This document shows positions 48,841-56,102 of a stretch of 64,000 bases of DNA, in pieces. The notes beneath the pieces are model-generated. The model saw only the letters and a list, made by a program, of their open reading frames with translations, had not been told where the DNA came from and ran no database searches. The stretch's first letter is position 1. Each line of letters starts with the position of its first letter. This stretch comes from CAYVNU01 sp964453265 (GTDB lineage: Bacteria > Patescibacteriota > Doudnabacteria > UBA920), in NCBI GenBank assembly GCA_964453265.1, contig CAYVNU010000002.1, positions 81,342-145,341 of the forward strand, read 5' to 3'. The position numbers and the translations under genes were made by a program.

Positions 48841-49830
48841 TTAGTTTGTAATTTTTAGCTTTTTCCACCAGGCTTCGTTATTTTTATACCACTCTATAGT
48901 AAGTTTTAAATATTCTTCAAAATCTTTTTCTGGTTTAAAGCCAAGTTCTTTTTTAATCTTAGATGAATTAACTGCATATTTGACGTCGTGACCCGGGCGG
49001 TCTTTTACTAGTTCAATTTGGTCTTCAGCCTTGCCCATTATTTTTAAAATCATTTTCGCGACTTGTAGGTTGGAGTATTCTTTATGGCTGGCGCCCACTA
49101 AATACGTCTCACCTTCTTTACCTTTTTGCAGTATTAAATCTATAGCCCTGCAGTGGTCTTCTACATAAAGCCAATCGCGAATTTGATTACCCGGCGTATA
49201 AATAGGAATTTTTTTACCTTCTAAAATATTCGTTACGGCTAAGGGAATAAATTTTTCCGGGTAATGGTAAGGCCCAAAATTGTTAGAGCAATTAGAAATT
49301 GTAACTGGTAAATTATACGTATAGAAATAAGACATTACCAAATGATCTGAGCCGGCTTTGCTGGCAGAATAAGGACTACGCGGATTATATTTAGTATTTT
49401 CCGAAAACTTTTCTTTGGAGCCTGCTTCTAGCATACCAAAAACTTCATCAGTCGAAACATGGTGAAAACGCTTAACGCCGTATTTACGAGTCGCATCTAG
49501 CAAAACTCCCGTACCTAAAACATTGGTTTTTATAAAATCGGAAGGATTTGCAATCGAGCGATCAACATGGCTTTCAGCGGCAAAATGCACAATAGTGTCT
49601 ATATTAAAATCAGCCATTACTCTATCTACTTCAGCAGAATCACAAATATCGCCTTTTACAAATTTAATTTTTTCTTTAACAGGTTCTAAATTTTCCAAGT
49701 TACCGGCATAAGTTAATTTATCCAACACAATTACTTTATCGTTGGGATAATTTTTAACCCAGTAGTGGACAAAGTTGGAACCAATAAACCCCGCTCCACC
49801 TGTAACTAAGATTGTTTTGTGATTATTCAT
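48841..49830 (-). CDS. rmlB: dTDP-glucose 4,6-dehydratase
   Basis: 329 residues. ILVTGGAGFIGSNFVHYWVK, HFAAESHVDRSIANPSDF, HVSTDEVFGML, the catalytic YSASKAGSDHLV (Y-x3-K) and RDWLYVEDHCRAID are all RmlB hallmarks. It converts dTDP-glucose to dTDP-4-keto-6-deoxyglucose with tightly bound NAD. The leader contains a degenerate copy of its own first codons. Order here is rmlB, rmlD, rmlA on the minus strand. Confidence 0.95.
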   Translation of the reverse strand: MNNHKTILVTGGAGFIGSNFVHYWVKNYPNDKVIVLDKLTYAGNLENLEPVKEKIKFVKGDICDSAEVDRVMADFNIDTIVHFAAESHVDRSIANPSDFIKTNVLGTGVLLDATRKYGVKRFHHVSTDEVFGMLEAGSKEKFSENTKYNPRSPYSASKAGSDHLVMSYFYTYNLPVTISNCSNNFGPYHYPEKFIPLAVTNILEGKKIPIYTPGNQIRDWLYVEDHCRAIDLILQKGKEGETYLVGASHKEYSNLQVAKMILKIMGKAEDQIELVKDRPGHDVKYAVNSSKIKKELGFKPEKDFEEYLKLTIEWYKNNEAWWKKLKITN

Positions 49831-49848
49831 TATTTGTTTGTAGAAATA

Positions 49849-49935
49849 TTATTTATCGGAAAAATTATTCATCTGCAGGTGGAACGGGATGAACCCCGCT
49901 CCACCTGTAACTAATAATGTTTTTATATTATCCAT
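49849..49935 (-). pseudogene. Truncated duplicate of the rmlB 5' end in its leader
   Basis: A 28-codon frame reads MDNIKTLLVTGGAGFI, closely matching the rmlB start MNNHKTILVTGGAGFI, then departs (PFHLQMNNFSDK, stop), ending 18 nt before the rmlB ATG. The departure point coincides with a hairpin: CAGGTGGA (49876-49883) pairs with TCCACCTG (49900-49907), plus CGGG/CCCG. It may be a decayed tandem duplicate or a short leader ORF. Confidence 0.65.
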
Positions 49936-49973
49936 AAATTGGATTACTAAATATCAATTAACAATTAGACTAA

Positions 49974-51050
49974 TTACTTTAATTCGCCCGGGATAAATTG
50001 CAATTTAAAAATTGCCGCGCCCCTGGCAACCGTAAATTCAACTTTATCGCCCGGCGCATGCTTTTGAAGCAATTCTTCAAAATTTATAAAATCTTTAATT
50101 ACCGAGGAATCAATCCGGGTAATTACATCGCCAACTCTTAAACCGGCTTTAAAAGCCGGCTGACTTACTGGCAAGTTATCACCGTTTATTACCAAAGCGC
50201 CTTGATTTTTTATTCCTAAAATTTGCGCTTCCCAATTTTGGGGAATTTTATAACTAAAACCAAAAGCTGGGCGTGAATTCTGAGGGTTAGTCAAATAAGC
50301 TTGCCAAGAATTTTTTATTTCACGGGAAGAAATTACGCGTTCGCCGTCCCAAATGCCGGCTAATTCCCCGCTTAAATTAACCACCGCCGCTCCCACATCG
50401 GGTTTTTCGCTTAAACTAATATCAAAATCAGCCGGAGCCACATCTGAATTAATATTTTTATTGCTGGGTAAAATTTCTGCTACAAAAGCGGGTTTAAATA
50501 AGAAACCGTGGTCATTAATTCCTAAGTTTGCAATTGCCAATTTCTGGGCTACTGCCAATTGTTTTAAATCTGCAAAATTAACTACCGGCAAATTATTAGA
50601 TTCAGTTTTCAAATAAGCCACATTAGCATAAGCGTCCTTAACAAGACTGGTTACTTTGACAAAATTCCCATCGGGAAACTTAACAAATATGTTTACCAAA
50701 TCTTTTGGCTTAAAAGCGTTTAAGTTTGTTAAAGGAGCCAACACGATTCCATCATTAGTTAAATTTACGCCGCTAACCAAAAAAACTGGCTGATTATTTT
50801 TTAAAATGAAAACAGAATTTAATTTAGGCTTAAACTCGGAAAATGCTTTTATGTAATCGGCACTGTCACTAACTCTGACTTCTTGGGTATTGTTTATAAC
50901 AATTGGTGCCTGCGGGCTTAGTATTTTAAAACGGTTTAAAACCGGTAAAGTTGAAAACTTGGCAGTTATATATCTGCCAAAAAACAAATTCAAAATAAAA
51001 GCCAAAATTGCCGCAGTTAAAATAATTTTGAAACTCGAATATTTCTGCAT
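49974..51050 (-). CDS. HtrA/DegP-like PDZ protein without catalytic triad
   Basis: 358 residues. Anchor helix at about 9-24, a trypsin-like domain, and a C-terminal PDZ domain (FKAGLRVGDVITRIDSSVIK). Aligned by eye to HtrA, the His position in 'DG-L-TNAHV' is Thr108 (DGIVLAPLTN), the Asp position is Asn143 (ANVAYLK) and the Ser of GNSGGP is Val219 (PDVGAAVVN). All three are lost while the fold-defining strands remain, so it looks like a pseudoprotease, perhaps a chaperone or sensor on the outer face of the membrane. It is coupled to the next gene (1 nt apart) and to lgt. Confidence 0.75.
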   Translation of the reverse strand: MQKYSSFKIILTAAILAFILNLFFGRYITAKFSTLPVLNRFKILSPQAPIVINNTQEVRVSDSADYIKAFSEFKPKLNSVFILKNNQPVFLVSGVNLTNDGIVLAPLTNLNAFKPKDLVNIFVKFPDGNFVKVTSLVKDAYANVAYLKTESNNLPVVNFADLKQLAVAQKLAIANLGINDHGFLFKPAFVAEILPSNKNINSDVAPADFDISLSEKPDVGAAVVNLSGELAGIWDGERVISSREIKNSWQAYLTNPQNSRPAFGFSYKIPQNWEAQILGIKNQGALVINGDNLPVSQPAFKAGLRVGDVITRIDSSVIKDFINFEELLQKHAPGDKVEFTVARGAAIFKLQFIPGELK

Positions 51051-51051
51051 A

Positions 51052-51813
51052 TTATTTTATTATTCTCCAGGGCGTAGAGAGCAAAACCGCTCCACTCGTT
51101 AAGATTAAAAGTAATAAATGAAATTGTATTTTTTTAAAAGTTATAGTTTGAAAATAATAGTAGTAGTTTAGTGCGAGACAAAAAAACATGGCGTTGAACA
51201 ATAATGCCGCCAAAACCGAGAAGTGAAACGGCAAAAAACTTAATGCCCAAAAAATCTGCCCAGAAAACAAACCTAAAATTACAGCTGCCACGTTTTTTAT
51301 TTTTTTAGGCTGAGGAGCGAATTCATAAAAAGAACGGCTTACTAAATAGACTGAAGAAAAAATTAGAGAGATGTAAATAAAATAAATTAAGCCCGAATTT
51401 AGCGGTGGAAAATACTGACCTACTCCGACTATCCCAATGAAAAAACCAAACATTGTAAGTGCAGAAAAACTCAGCATTACATTTTCAGAATAATTTGCCA
51501 AAAGCATTTCAAATACAAAAATTATACCGACAGTCAAAAGTAAAAAGAGAGCTCTTAAAAAAGGAGAGGGTAAAAGCACAAATATTCCCAAGCCTGACCA
51601 AAAAAGCAAAATTGGCCTTAAGGCTAGCCAAAAATTATTTTTCCCAATTTTTTTTAAATACCTGCTATTGTAGTACAAGACTGCTCCTGAATATATTAAA
51701 AGACTAAAAATCAAATACCTAAAAACCGGTTGGGGGGTAGAAAATGTCTGCAGCAACACCAAATACATTAGACCAATTACAAAGCTATTTAATTTATGAT
51801 GTCTTGGATCCAT
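51052..51813 (-). CDS. Polytopic membrane protein of unknown function
   Basis: 253 residues, about 8 hydrophobic helices, few charged residues. No recognised motif. It starts inside the 3' end of lgt (20-nt overlap) and ends 1 nt before the HtrA-like gene, so the three are translationally linked. A role in lipoprotein or envelope maintenance is only suggested by that linkage. Confidence 0.6.
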   Translation of the reverse strand: MDPRHHKLNSFVIGLMYLVLLQTFSTPQPVFRYLIFSLLIYSGAVLYYNSRYLKKIGKNNFWLALRPILLFWSGLGIFVLLPSPFLRALFLLLTVGIIFVFEMLLANYSENVMLSFSALTMFGFFIGIVGVGQYFPPLNSGLIYFIYISLIFSSVYLVSRSFYEFAPQPKKIKNVAAVILGLFSGQIFWALSFLPFHFSVLAALLFNAMFFCLALNYYYYFQTITFKKIQFHLLLLILTSGAVLLSTPWRIIK

Positions 51814-52753
51814 TTCGTTTGTCTCTATAAAATAAAACTGCTCCTGATAGAATAATAAGCAGAAGACTTACCAAAGCATTTTGCCTTAAATTGCCAATAA
51901 ATACACTATCTATTCGCAAAAATTCTAATAGTATGCGTAATACATTATACAATAAAACGTACCAAAAGAACAAGCTTGCCCCGCTGGACTTTTCACTGTT
52001 ATTCCGCATCTTTTGCGACGAAGCAGTTACACCTGTTTCTTCTGCTTTCGATTTTCTCTGCTCTAAAAGTCCTGCGGGGTTCATCGGATTTTCTGATTTT
52101 CTGATTTTTCCGATTATCAAAGCAATCATAATTAACCCAATTTGTTCATATAAAAATAAAGGATGAAAAAAGTTATAATCAGTAAATTCCGACGCCTTAA
52201 ACTCAACAGGCACAAACATTTTCCAAGGTAAATTTGTAGGATACCCGTAGAGTTCGTAGTTAAATAGGTTACCAAAACGGCCAATAATTTGGCCAAGTAT
52301 AAGCGAAGGTGTAAGCCAGTTTAGAAGAGTTGTAAGTTGTAAGTTGTAAGTTGTAAGCTTGAGATATATAAACAGTGAAATTATACCGCCAAAAACTACG
52401 CCGTATATAGAAAGCCCCCCATTCCAGACCTTAAAAATATCTAGTGGATAGCCAGCATAATAGCTAAAAGAAGATAGAACATGATACAGCCTTGCGCCAA
52501 TAAATCCGCCGATGATGCTATAAAACAAGATATCTTCCGCTTGTTTTGTTGTTACGCCGTAGTATGATGATTTTTTTATAGCCAAATAAAAACCACTTGC
52601 CACAGCCAGTGCCATAAAAAGGCCGTAATAACGAATGGTAATAGGGCCAAGCAAAATGAATTGTGGAAGAATAATTGCACCGCTAAAAACTTGGCTTAGA
52701 AAATAAATTAAGCCGACTAAAATTAAAGCTATTGTTATATTTCTTTTAATCAA
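51794..52753 (-). CDS. lgt: Prolipoprotein diacylglyceryl transferase with in-frame insertion
   Basis: 319 residues, seven membrane helices. The Lgt signature appears as GQIIGRFGNLFNYELYG, preceded by GGFIGARLYHVLSSF and ILPQFILLGPITIRYYGLFM. It moves diacylglycerol from phosphatidylglycerol to the lipobox Cys. Between the last helices, a ~34-residue insertion (NPAGLLEQRKSKAEETGV, TASSQKMRNNSEKSSGA) is encoded by a 101-bp repeat with 15-bp inverted ends. The insertion is hydrophilic and lies in a loop, so activity could be retained. Confidence 0.92.
   Translation of the reverse strand: MIKRNITIALILVGLIYFLSQVFSGAIILPQFILLGPITIRYYGLFMALAVASGFYLAIKKSSYYGVTTKQAEDILFYSIIGGFIGARLYHVLSSFSYYAGYPLDIFKVWNGGLSIYGVVFGGIISLFIYLKLTTYNLQLTTLLNWLTPSLILGQIIGRFGNLFNYELYGYPTNLPWKMFVPVEFKASEFTDYNFFHPLFLYEQIGLIMIALIIGKIRKSENPMNPAGLLEQRKSKAEETGVTASSQKMRNNSEKSSGASLFFWYVLLYNVLRILLEFLRIDSVFIGNLRQNALVSLLLIILSGAVLFYRDKRNGSKTS
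51979..52079. repeat. In-frame 101-bp insertion element with inverted ends in lgt
   Basis: Left end CCCCGCTGGACTTTT (51979-51993) and right end AAAAGTCCTGCGGGG (52065-52079) are inverted repeats with one mismatch. Inside, CGAAGCAG and CTGCTTTCG form another hairpin. Length 101 nt keeps the frame together with flanking bases. Confidence 0.75.
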
Positions 52754-52756
52754 TTT

Positions 52757-52872
52757 CTAATTCCTAATTTCTAATAACTAAATAATACCCAATAATCAAT
52801 CTCTAAGGCCTCAGACATTCTGTCATTTAACATTAGAAATTATTTAAAAATTAGTAATTAGGTCAATTAGAA
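52757..52872. repeat. AT-rich imperfect inverted repeat
   Basis: The spacer between the exonuclease and lgt consists of TTTCTAATTCCTAATTTC-type units facing their reverse complements about 40 nt away. A TTTTTTGACC/GGTCAAAAAA hairpin adjoins it at about 52876-52899. No gene. Confidence 0.5.
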
Positions 52873-52891
52873 ATTCTTTTTTGACCTTCGG

Positions 52892-53473
52892 TCAAAAAAG
52901 CGCTGCTTGATGCAAAACTCCCACCCTCTGTTTTGCTTCTTGTATTTTAAGCGGCAATTCTTTTGTCTTAAAGAAATCTTTATACAGCAACTTGCCATTT
53001 TTTAAAGCGTAATCATAAATTTGCTTAGTTACTTTAACATCGTCTAAACAATATTTTTTCAGCAAATCCATTCGGCCGTTTTTATAGTATAAAATAGCCT
53101 GTAGGCCGGAACCGGATTTTCCCGCGCCCAAAGTTCCTTGTGCCACATCTTCCAGTTTTATGCGATGTCCCAAATTTTTGGCAAGCTCTTCGAGCAAATC
53201 TAAATAAGGAATTGCAAAAATATCAAAATTTAAATACGGTTTTAATACTTCAAAATCAAAATCTTTTATGTTGTAGCCAATAATCTGATCTGCGGTCTGC
53301 AGTATGGGGCTTAATTTGCCTAATTCATGTTCTTCAAATATGGAATATTTATCAGTTTCGTATGAATATATTCCACAAACCGAAATTTTTAATAAATGAT
53401 TTTTCCCCCGTCCCCCAACTTCTTGAAAAGACTTTTGCGTCTCTAAATCTAATACAATTTTTTTAAGCGTCAT
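52892..53473 (-). CDS. DEDD-type 3'-5' exonuclease
   Basis: 193 residues of ribonuclease-H fold. The metal-binding acids of the DEDD family are visible: Asp and Glu in LDLETQKSF, Asp in IIGYNIKDFDFEVL, and Asp in KYCLDDVKVTKQIYDYAL. It resembles the YprB-type RNase_H_2/DnaQ-like proteins and likely trims nucleic acid 3' ends. Substrate unknown. It has its own promoter and a ~100-nt leader with a hairpin. Confidence 0.8.
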   Translation of the reverse strand: MTLKKIVLDLETQKSFQEVGGRGKNHLLKISVCGIYSYETDKYSIFEEHELGKLSPILQTADQIIGYNIKDFDFEVLKPYLNFDIFAIPYLDLLEELAKNLGHRIKLEDVAQGTLGAGKSGSGLQAILYYKNGRMDLLKKYCLDDVKVTKQIYDYALKNGKLLYKDFFKTKELPLKIQEAKQRVGVLHQAALF

Positions 53474-53515
53474 TTTATTTTTAAATTAATCTTCATATAT
53501 AGCTACCCTACGAAA

Positions 53516-53569
53516 AACTACAGAACCTATGTCTCAGTATTATTCGAGTGATAAAGGATTTCTGTAGTT
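53516..53569 (-). promoter_or_regulatory. Hairpin in the exonuclease leader
   Basis: AACTACAGAA (53516-53525) pairs perfectly with TTCTGTAGTT (53560-53569), loop of 34 nt. The same 10-mer occurs at 7117-7126 and 48767-48776. Confidence 0.5.
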
Positions 53570-53582
53570 TTCTGTAGACTTT

Positions 53583-53611
53583 TTATAGTGTAACAGATTT
53601 ATTTTTTCAAG
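53583..53611 (-). promoter_or_regulatory. Promoter of the exonuclease gene
   Basis: Minus-strand TTGAAA (53611-53606), 17 nt, TATAAA (53588-53583); predicted start near 53576. Confidence 0.65.
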
Positions 53612-53620
53612 CCAAAAATA

Positions 53621-53970
53621 AAACCCCCACAGCGAAACAACATGCTGTGGGGATAGGATTAGATCCCGCCGGCCCTTAGCCGGCGGGTAGTGGACGTCCA
53701 AGCCGCAGAGCTCCTTTGCAGCTTGGTTTTAGCAAGTAAAGGCCGGCTTTTTTGGCCCAAGACGAACTCCCGTTGACTCGCCATCGCAGGGATTCTTGTG
53801 CCTTTGCTTGCCGTGGTCCCAAGGGACCAAATCGACCTACCGTCTTAATTGGAGAGAAAGTAGGTCAAGTATCAAACTACGACCACCACAAACGACCCTT
53901 CATACTACCACCTCCTTTCGTCTCAAGGCGACAGCACTTGGGGCAAAACCCCTTGCAAGTCGCCACGTAA
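53621..53970 (-). ncRNA. Structured GC-rich RNA with an 8-codon ORF
   Basis: Bounded by a promoter and a terminator (stem CCCCACAGC/GCTGTGGGG, 53626-53653, then TTTTATTTTT). From the 5' end: hairpin closed by GGCGAC/GTCGCC (53964-53927); AAAGGAGGTGG and, 7 nt after GGAGG, an ATG (53903) reading MKGRLWWS and stop (53877). Next come hairpins GACCTAC/GTAGGTC and TGGTCCC-TT-GGGACCA. A 12-bp long-range stem (GCAAGCAAAGGC with GCCTTTACTTGC) encloses further helices. The RNA ends with CCAAGC..GCTTGG and CCCGCCGGC/GCCGGCGGG. I do not recognise the class; it is not tmRNA, SRP RNA or RNase P. Confidence 0.65.
53877..53903 (-). CDS. Putative 8-residue leader peptide
   Basis: MKGRLWWS, preceded by AAAGGAGGTGG, which matches the 16S anti-Shine-Dalgarno over 10 nt with ideal spacing. 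It lies inside the structured RNA. Translation is plausible from the signal alone; no homologue can be judged at this length. Confidence 0.4.
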   Translation of the reverse strand: MKGRLWWS

Positions 53971-53975
53971 CGAAC

Positions 53976-54004
53976 ATATTACGCCAAAGGAAAAAATTTG
54001 GCAA
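53976..54004 (-). promoter_or_regulatory. Promoter of the structured RNA
   Basis: TTGCCA (54004-53999), 17 nt, TAATAT (53981-53976); predicted start near 53969. Confidence 0.65.
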
Positions 54005-54026
54005 AAAAAAGAAAAATTGCTACAAT
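53998..54026 (+). promoter_or_regulatory. Promoter of aspS, overlapping the divergent RNA promoter
   Basis: TTGGCA (53998-54003), 17 nt, TACAAT (54021-54026). Its -35 is the other strand of the structured RNA's -35. The predicted start near 54033 gives a ~160-nt aspS leader. Confidence 0.6.
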
Positions 54027-54084
54027 ATTGGCATAAATCTTAATTAGCTGTGCCGATTGTCTATCGGAAAACCAGGCAGGCAAA

Positions 54085-54167
54085 GACACAATAGTCTTCG
54101 ACTTTATGGAGAAGCTATTGTGTCACGACAAAAAATATATTCTCCACAGGGTCGAATACTATTTTTT
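54085..54167 (+). promoter_or_regulatory. Twin stem-loop element in the aspS leader, copy 2
   Basis: Hairpin A has a 10-bp perfect stem GACACAATAG/CTATTGTGTC (54085-54124) and carries CTTCGACTTTATGGAGAAG. Hairpin B has AAAAAATA/TATTTTTT (54130-54167) and carries ATTCTCCACAGGGTCGAAT. Loop A core GACTTTATGGA is identical to copy 1 in the rmlD leader; loop B differs by one base. Stems are unrelated in sequence but pair. It lies inside the predicted transcript, 28 nt before the aspS ATG. Confidence 0.7.
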
Positions 54168-54195
54168 CTCACCTACCAAAACAGCCCAAAAAATT

Positions 54196-55995
54196 ATGCA
54201 AAGAACACTTGCTTTAGAAGCACCCGCAAAAACCGGCAGCGAAATAACTGTGTCAGGTTGGGTAAATTCACGGCGCGACCATGGCGGCGTGATTTTTATT
54301 GACTTAAGAGACCAAAGCGGAATAGTACAGCTAGCAATACACCCGGAAACACCCGAGGCTTTTAAAATGGCCGAAAAAGTTCGCGATGAATTTGTCATAC
54401 AAATAAGTGGCAAAGTTGTTGAAAGATCACAAAGCACTGTTAATCCGAATTTGCCGACAGGAACTGTAGAAATTCTTACTTCATCATTCTTAATTCTAAA
54501 TTCAAGTAAACCTCTTCCCTTTCCCGTAGCCCACGGCCATGGTGAAGAACAAAATGTGGGCGAAGACATTCGCCTGCGTTACCGCTTTTTAGATTTGCGC
54601 CGAGAAAAAATGCAAACCATGCTTTTTAAAAGGCATAAAATGATAAAATATATTCGCGATTGGATGGACTCAATGGGCTTTATAGAAATTACGACACCGA
54701 TTTTAACATCATCTTCTCCCGAAGGAGCGAGAGATTTCCTAGTCCCTTCAAGGCTTCATCCCGGAAAATTTTACGCGCTCCCACAAGCTCCGCAGCAGTT
54801 TAAACAACTGTTAATGGTGGGTGGCGTGCCGAAATATTTTCAAATCGCTCCCTGCTTTAGAGACGAAGACCCGCGTGCAGACAGAAGCCCGGGCGAATTT
54901 TATCAACTGGACTTAGAAATAAGTTTCGCAGACAAAGACGAAGTCGTGTTTCAGCAAATGGAACCGTTGTTTGTTGAACTTACCGAAAAGTGGGCCGGTA
55001 AAAAATGTTTGCAAAAACCTTTCCCCCGCCTTCCCTATTTAGAGGCTATGGAAACTTACGGCAGCGACCGCCCGGACTTACGTTTTGATATGAAAATGGT
55101 CAACCTAACCGAGGACTTAAAAGAAACTAAGTTTTCTGTGTTTGGAAATGCTATAAAAAATGGGGGTGTTATTAAGGCTATTTCCTGCCAAGGCGGCGCT
55201 AAACTTACCCGCTCGCAAATTGACGAATTAACTGAAATGGTTAAAAAAGAAGGCGCGGGCGGTTTAGCATACATAGTTTATGAGGAGTCAGCTGCCGGAT
55301 CTGAACGCGCGTTAAAATCACCAATTATAAAATTTCTATCTCCCGAAGAAATTAATTCTATAATTTCCAAAACCAAAGCCGGGCCCGGAGATATTATTTT
55401 CTTTGGTGCGGATCAAAAAGAAGTTGTAAATAAAGTTTTAGGAAAACTTCGAGACAAACTTGGTGATATTTTTGGCCTGAAAGATCCAAACATTATTGCT
55501 TGGGCATGGATTACAGATTTTCCTATGTACGAAATGAACGATGGCAAGCTGGACTTTATGCACAATCCATTTTCCATGCCGCAGGGCGGCTTGGATGCTT
55601 TAAATAATCAAGACCCTCTTACTATTCGCGCCTACCAATACGACATTATTGCCAACGGTCTTGAGCTTTCCAGTGGCGCCATAAGAAACTACAACCCCGA
55701 AATAATGTATAAAGCTTTTGAGTTAGTCGGATATTCAAAAGAAACTGTAGACGAAAAGTTCGGAGCGATGATAAGAGCTTTTGAATACGGCGCTCCCCCG
55801 CACGGTGGCTTTGCTCCGGGAATAGATAGATTACTGATGTTACTTGAGAACGAACCTAACATCCGCGAAGTTATAGCCTTTCCAAAAAACGGCTCAGCCG
55901 AAGACGTAATGATGGGCGCCCCAGGAACCGTAGAAGAAAAACAGCTTAAAGAATTGCATATTAAATTGAATCTACCCCCTGAAAAAAAATTATAG
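54196..55995 (+). CDS. aspS: Aspartyl-tRNA synthetase, bacterial type
   Basis: 599 residues from the ATG giving MQRTLALEAPAKTGSEITVS; the frame is open further upstream but that part is the structured leader. The N-terminal OB-fold anticodon-binding domain has GWVNSRRDHGGVIFIDLRDQ. Class II motif 2 is FRDEDPRADRSPGEF, the GAD insertion domain covers about 290-410, and motif 3 is GGFAPGIDRLLMLL. It charges tRNA-Asp; whether it also charges tRNA-Asn depends on residues I cannot judge here. Its leader carries a twin stem-loop and its promoter overlaps that of the divergent RNA. Confidence 0.95.
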   Translation: MQRTLALEAPAKTGSEITVSGWVNSRRDHGGVIFIDLRDQSGIVQLAIHPETPEAFKMAEKVRDEFVIQISGKVVERSQSTVNPNLPTGTVEILTSSFLILNSSKPLPFPVAHGHGEEQNVGEDIRLRYRFLDLRREKMQTMLFKRHKMIKYIRDWMDSMGFIEITTPILTSSSPEGARDFLVPSRLHPGKFYALPQAPQQFKQLLMVGGVPKYFQIAPCFRDEDPRADRSPGEFYQLDLEISFADKDEVVFQQMEPLFVELTEKWAGKKCLQKPFPRLPYLEAMETYGSDRPDLRFDMKMVNLTEDLKETKFSVFGNAIKNGGVIKAISCQGGAKLTRSQIDELTEMVKKEGAGGLAYIVYEESAAGSERALKSPIIKFLSPEEINSIISKTKAGPGDIIFFGADQKEVVNKVLGKLRDKLGDIFGLKDPNIIAWAWITDFPMYEMNDGKLDFMHNPFSMPQGGLDALNNQDPLTIRAYQYDIIANGLELSSGAIRNYNPEIMYKAFELVGYSKETVDEKFGAMIRAFEYGAPPHGGFAPGIDRLLMLLENEPNIREVIAFPKNGSAEDVMMGAPGTVEEKQLKELHIKLNLPPEKKL

Positions 55996-56102
55996 AATAT
56001 TCATCCCGAGGCTTTGCGAGGGATCTTATTTGCCAAAATTAAAAGATAAATAGAAGTCAGTCCCAAAGTTTCAAACCTAGGGATCAGCTTTAGCTAAAAA
56101 AT

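Noticed and set aside
53621..53970. Possible tmRNA or 4.5S RNA
   Set aside because: No 3' CCA, no T-arm, no SRP core (GGAAGGAAGCAGCC-type motif) and no tmRNA-type 5' end; the tiny ORF does not resemble a proteolysis tag.
53752..54047. Two plus-strand open frames of 72-83 codons
   Set aside because: They are antisense to the structured RNA, have no ribosome binding site and show no protein-like composition.
54106..54195. AspS extension upstream of 54196
   Set aside because: The extra codons are the twin stem-loop sequence; the ATG at 54196 fits the family start.
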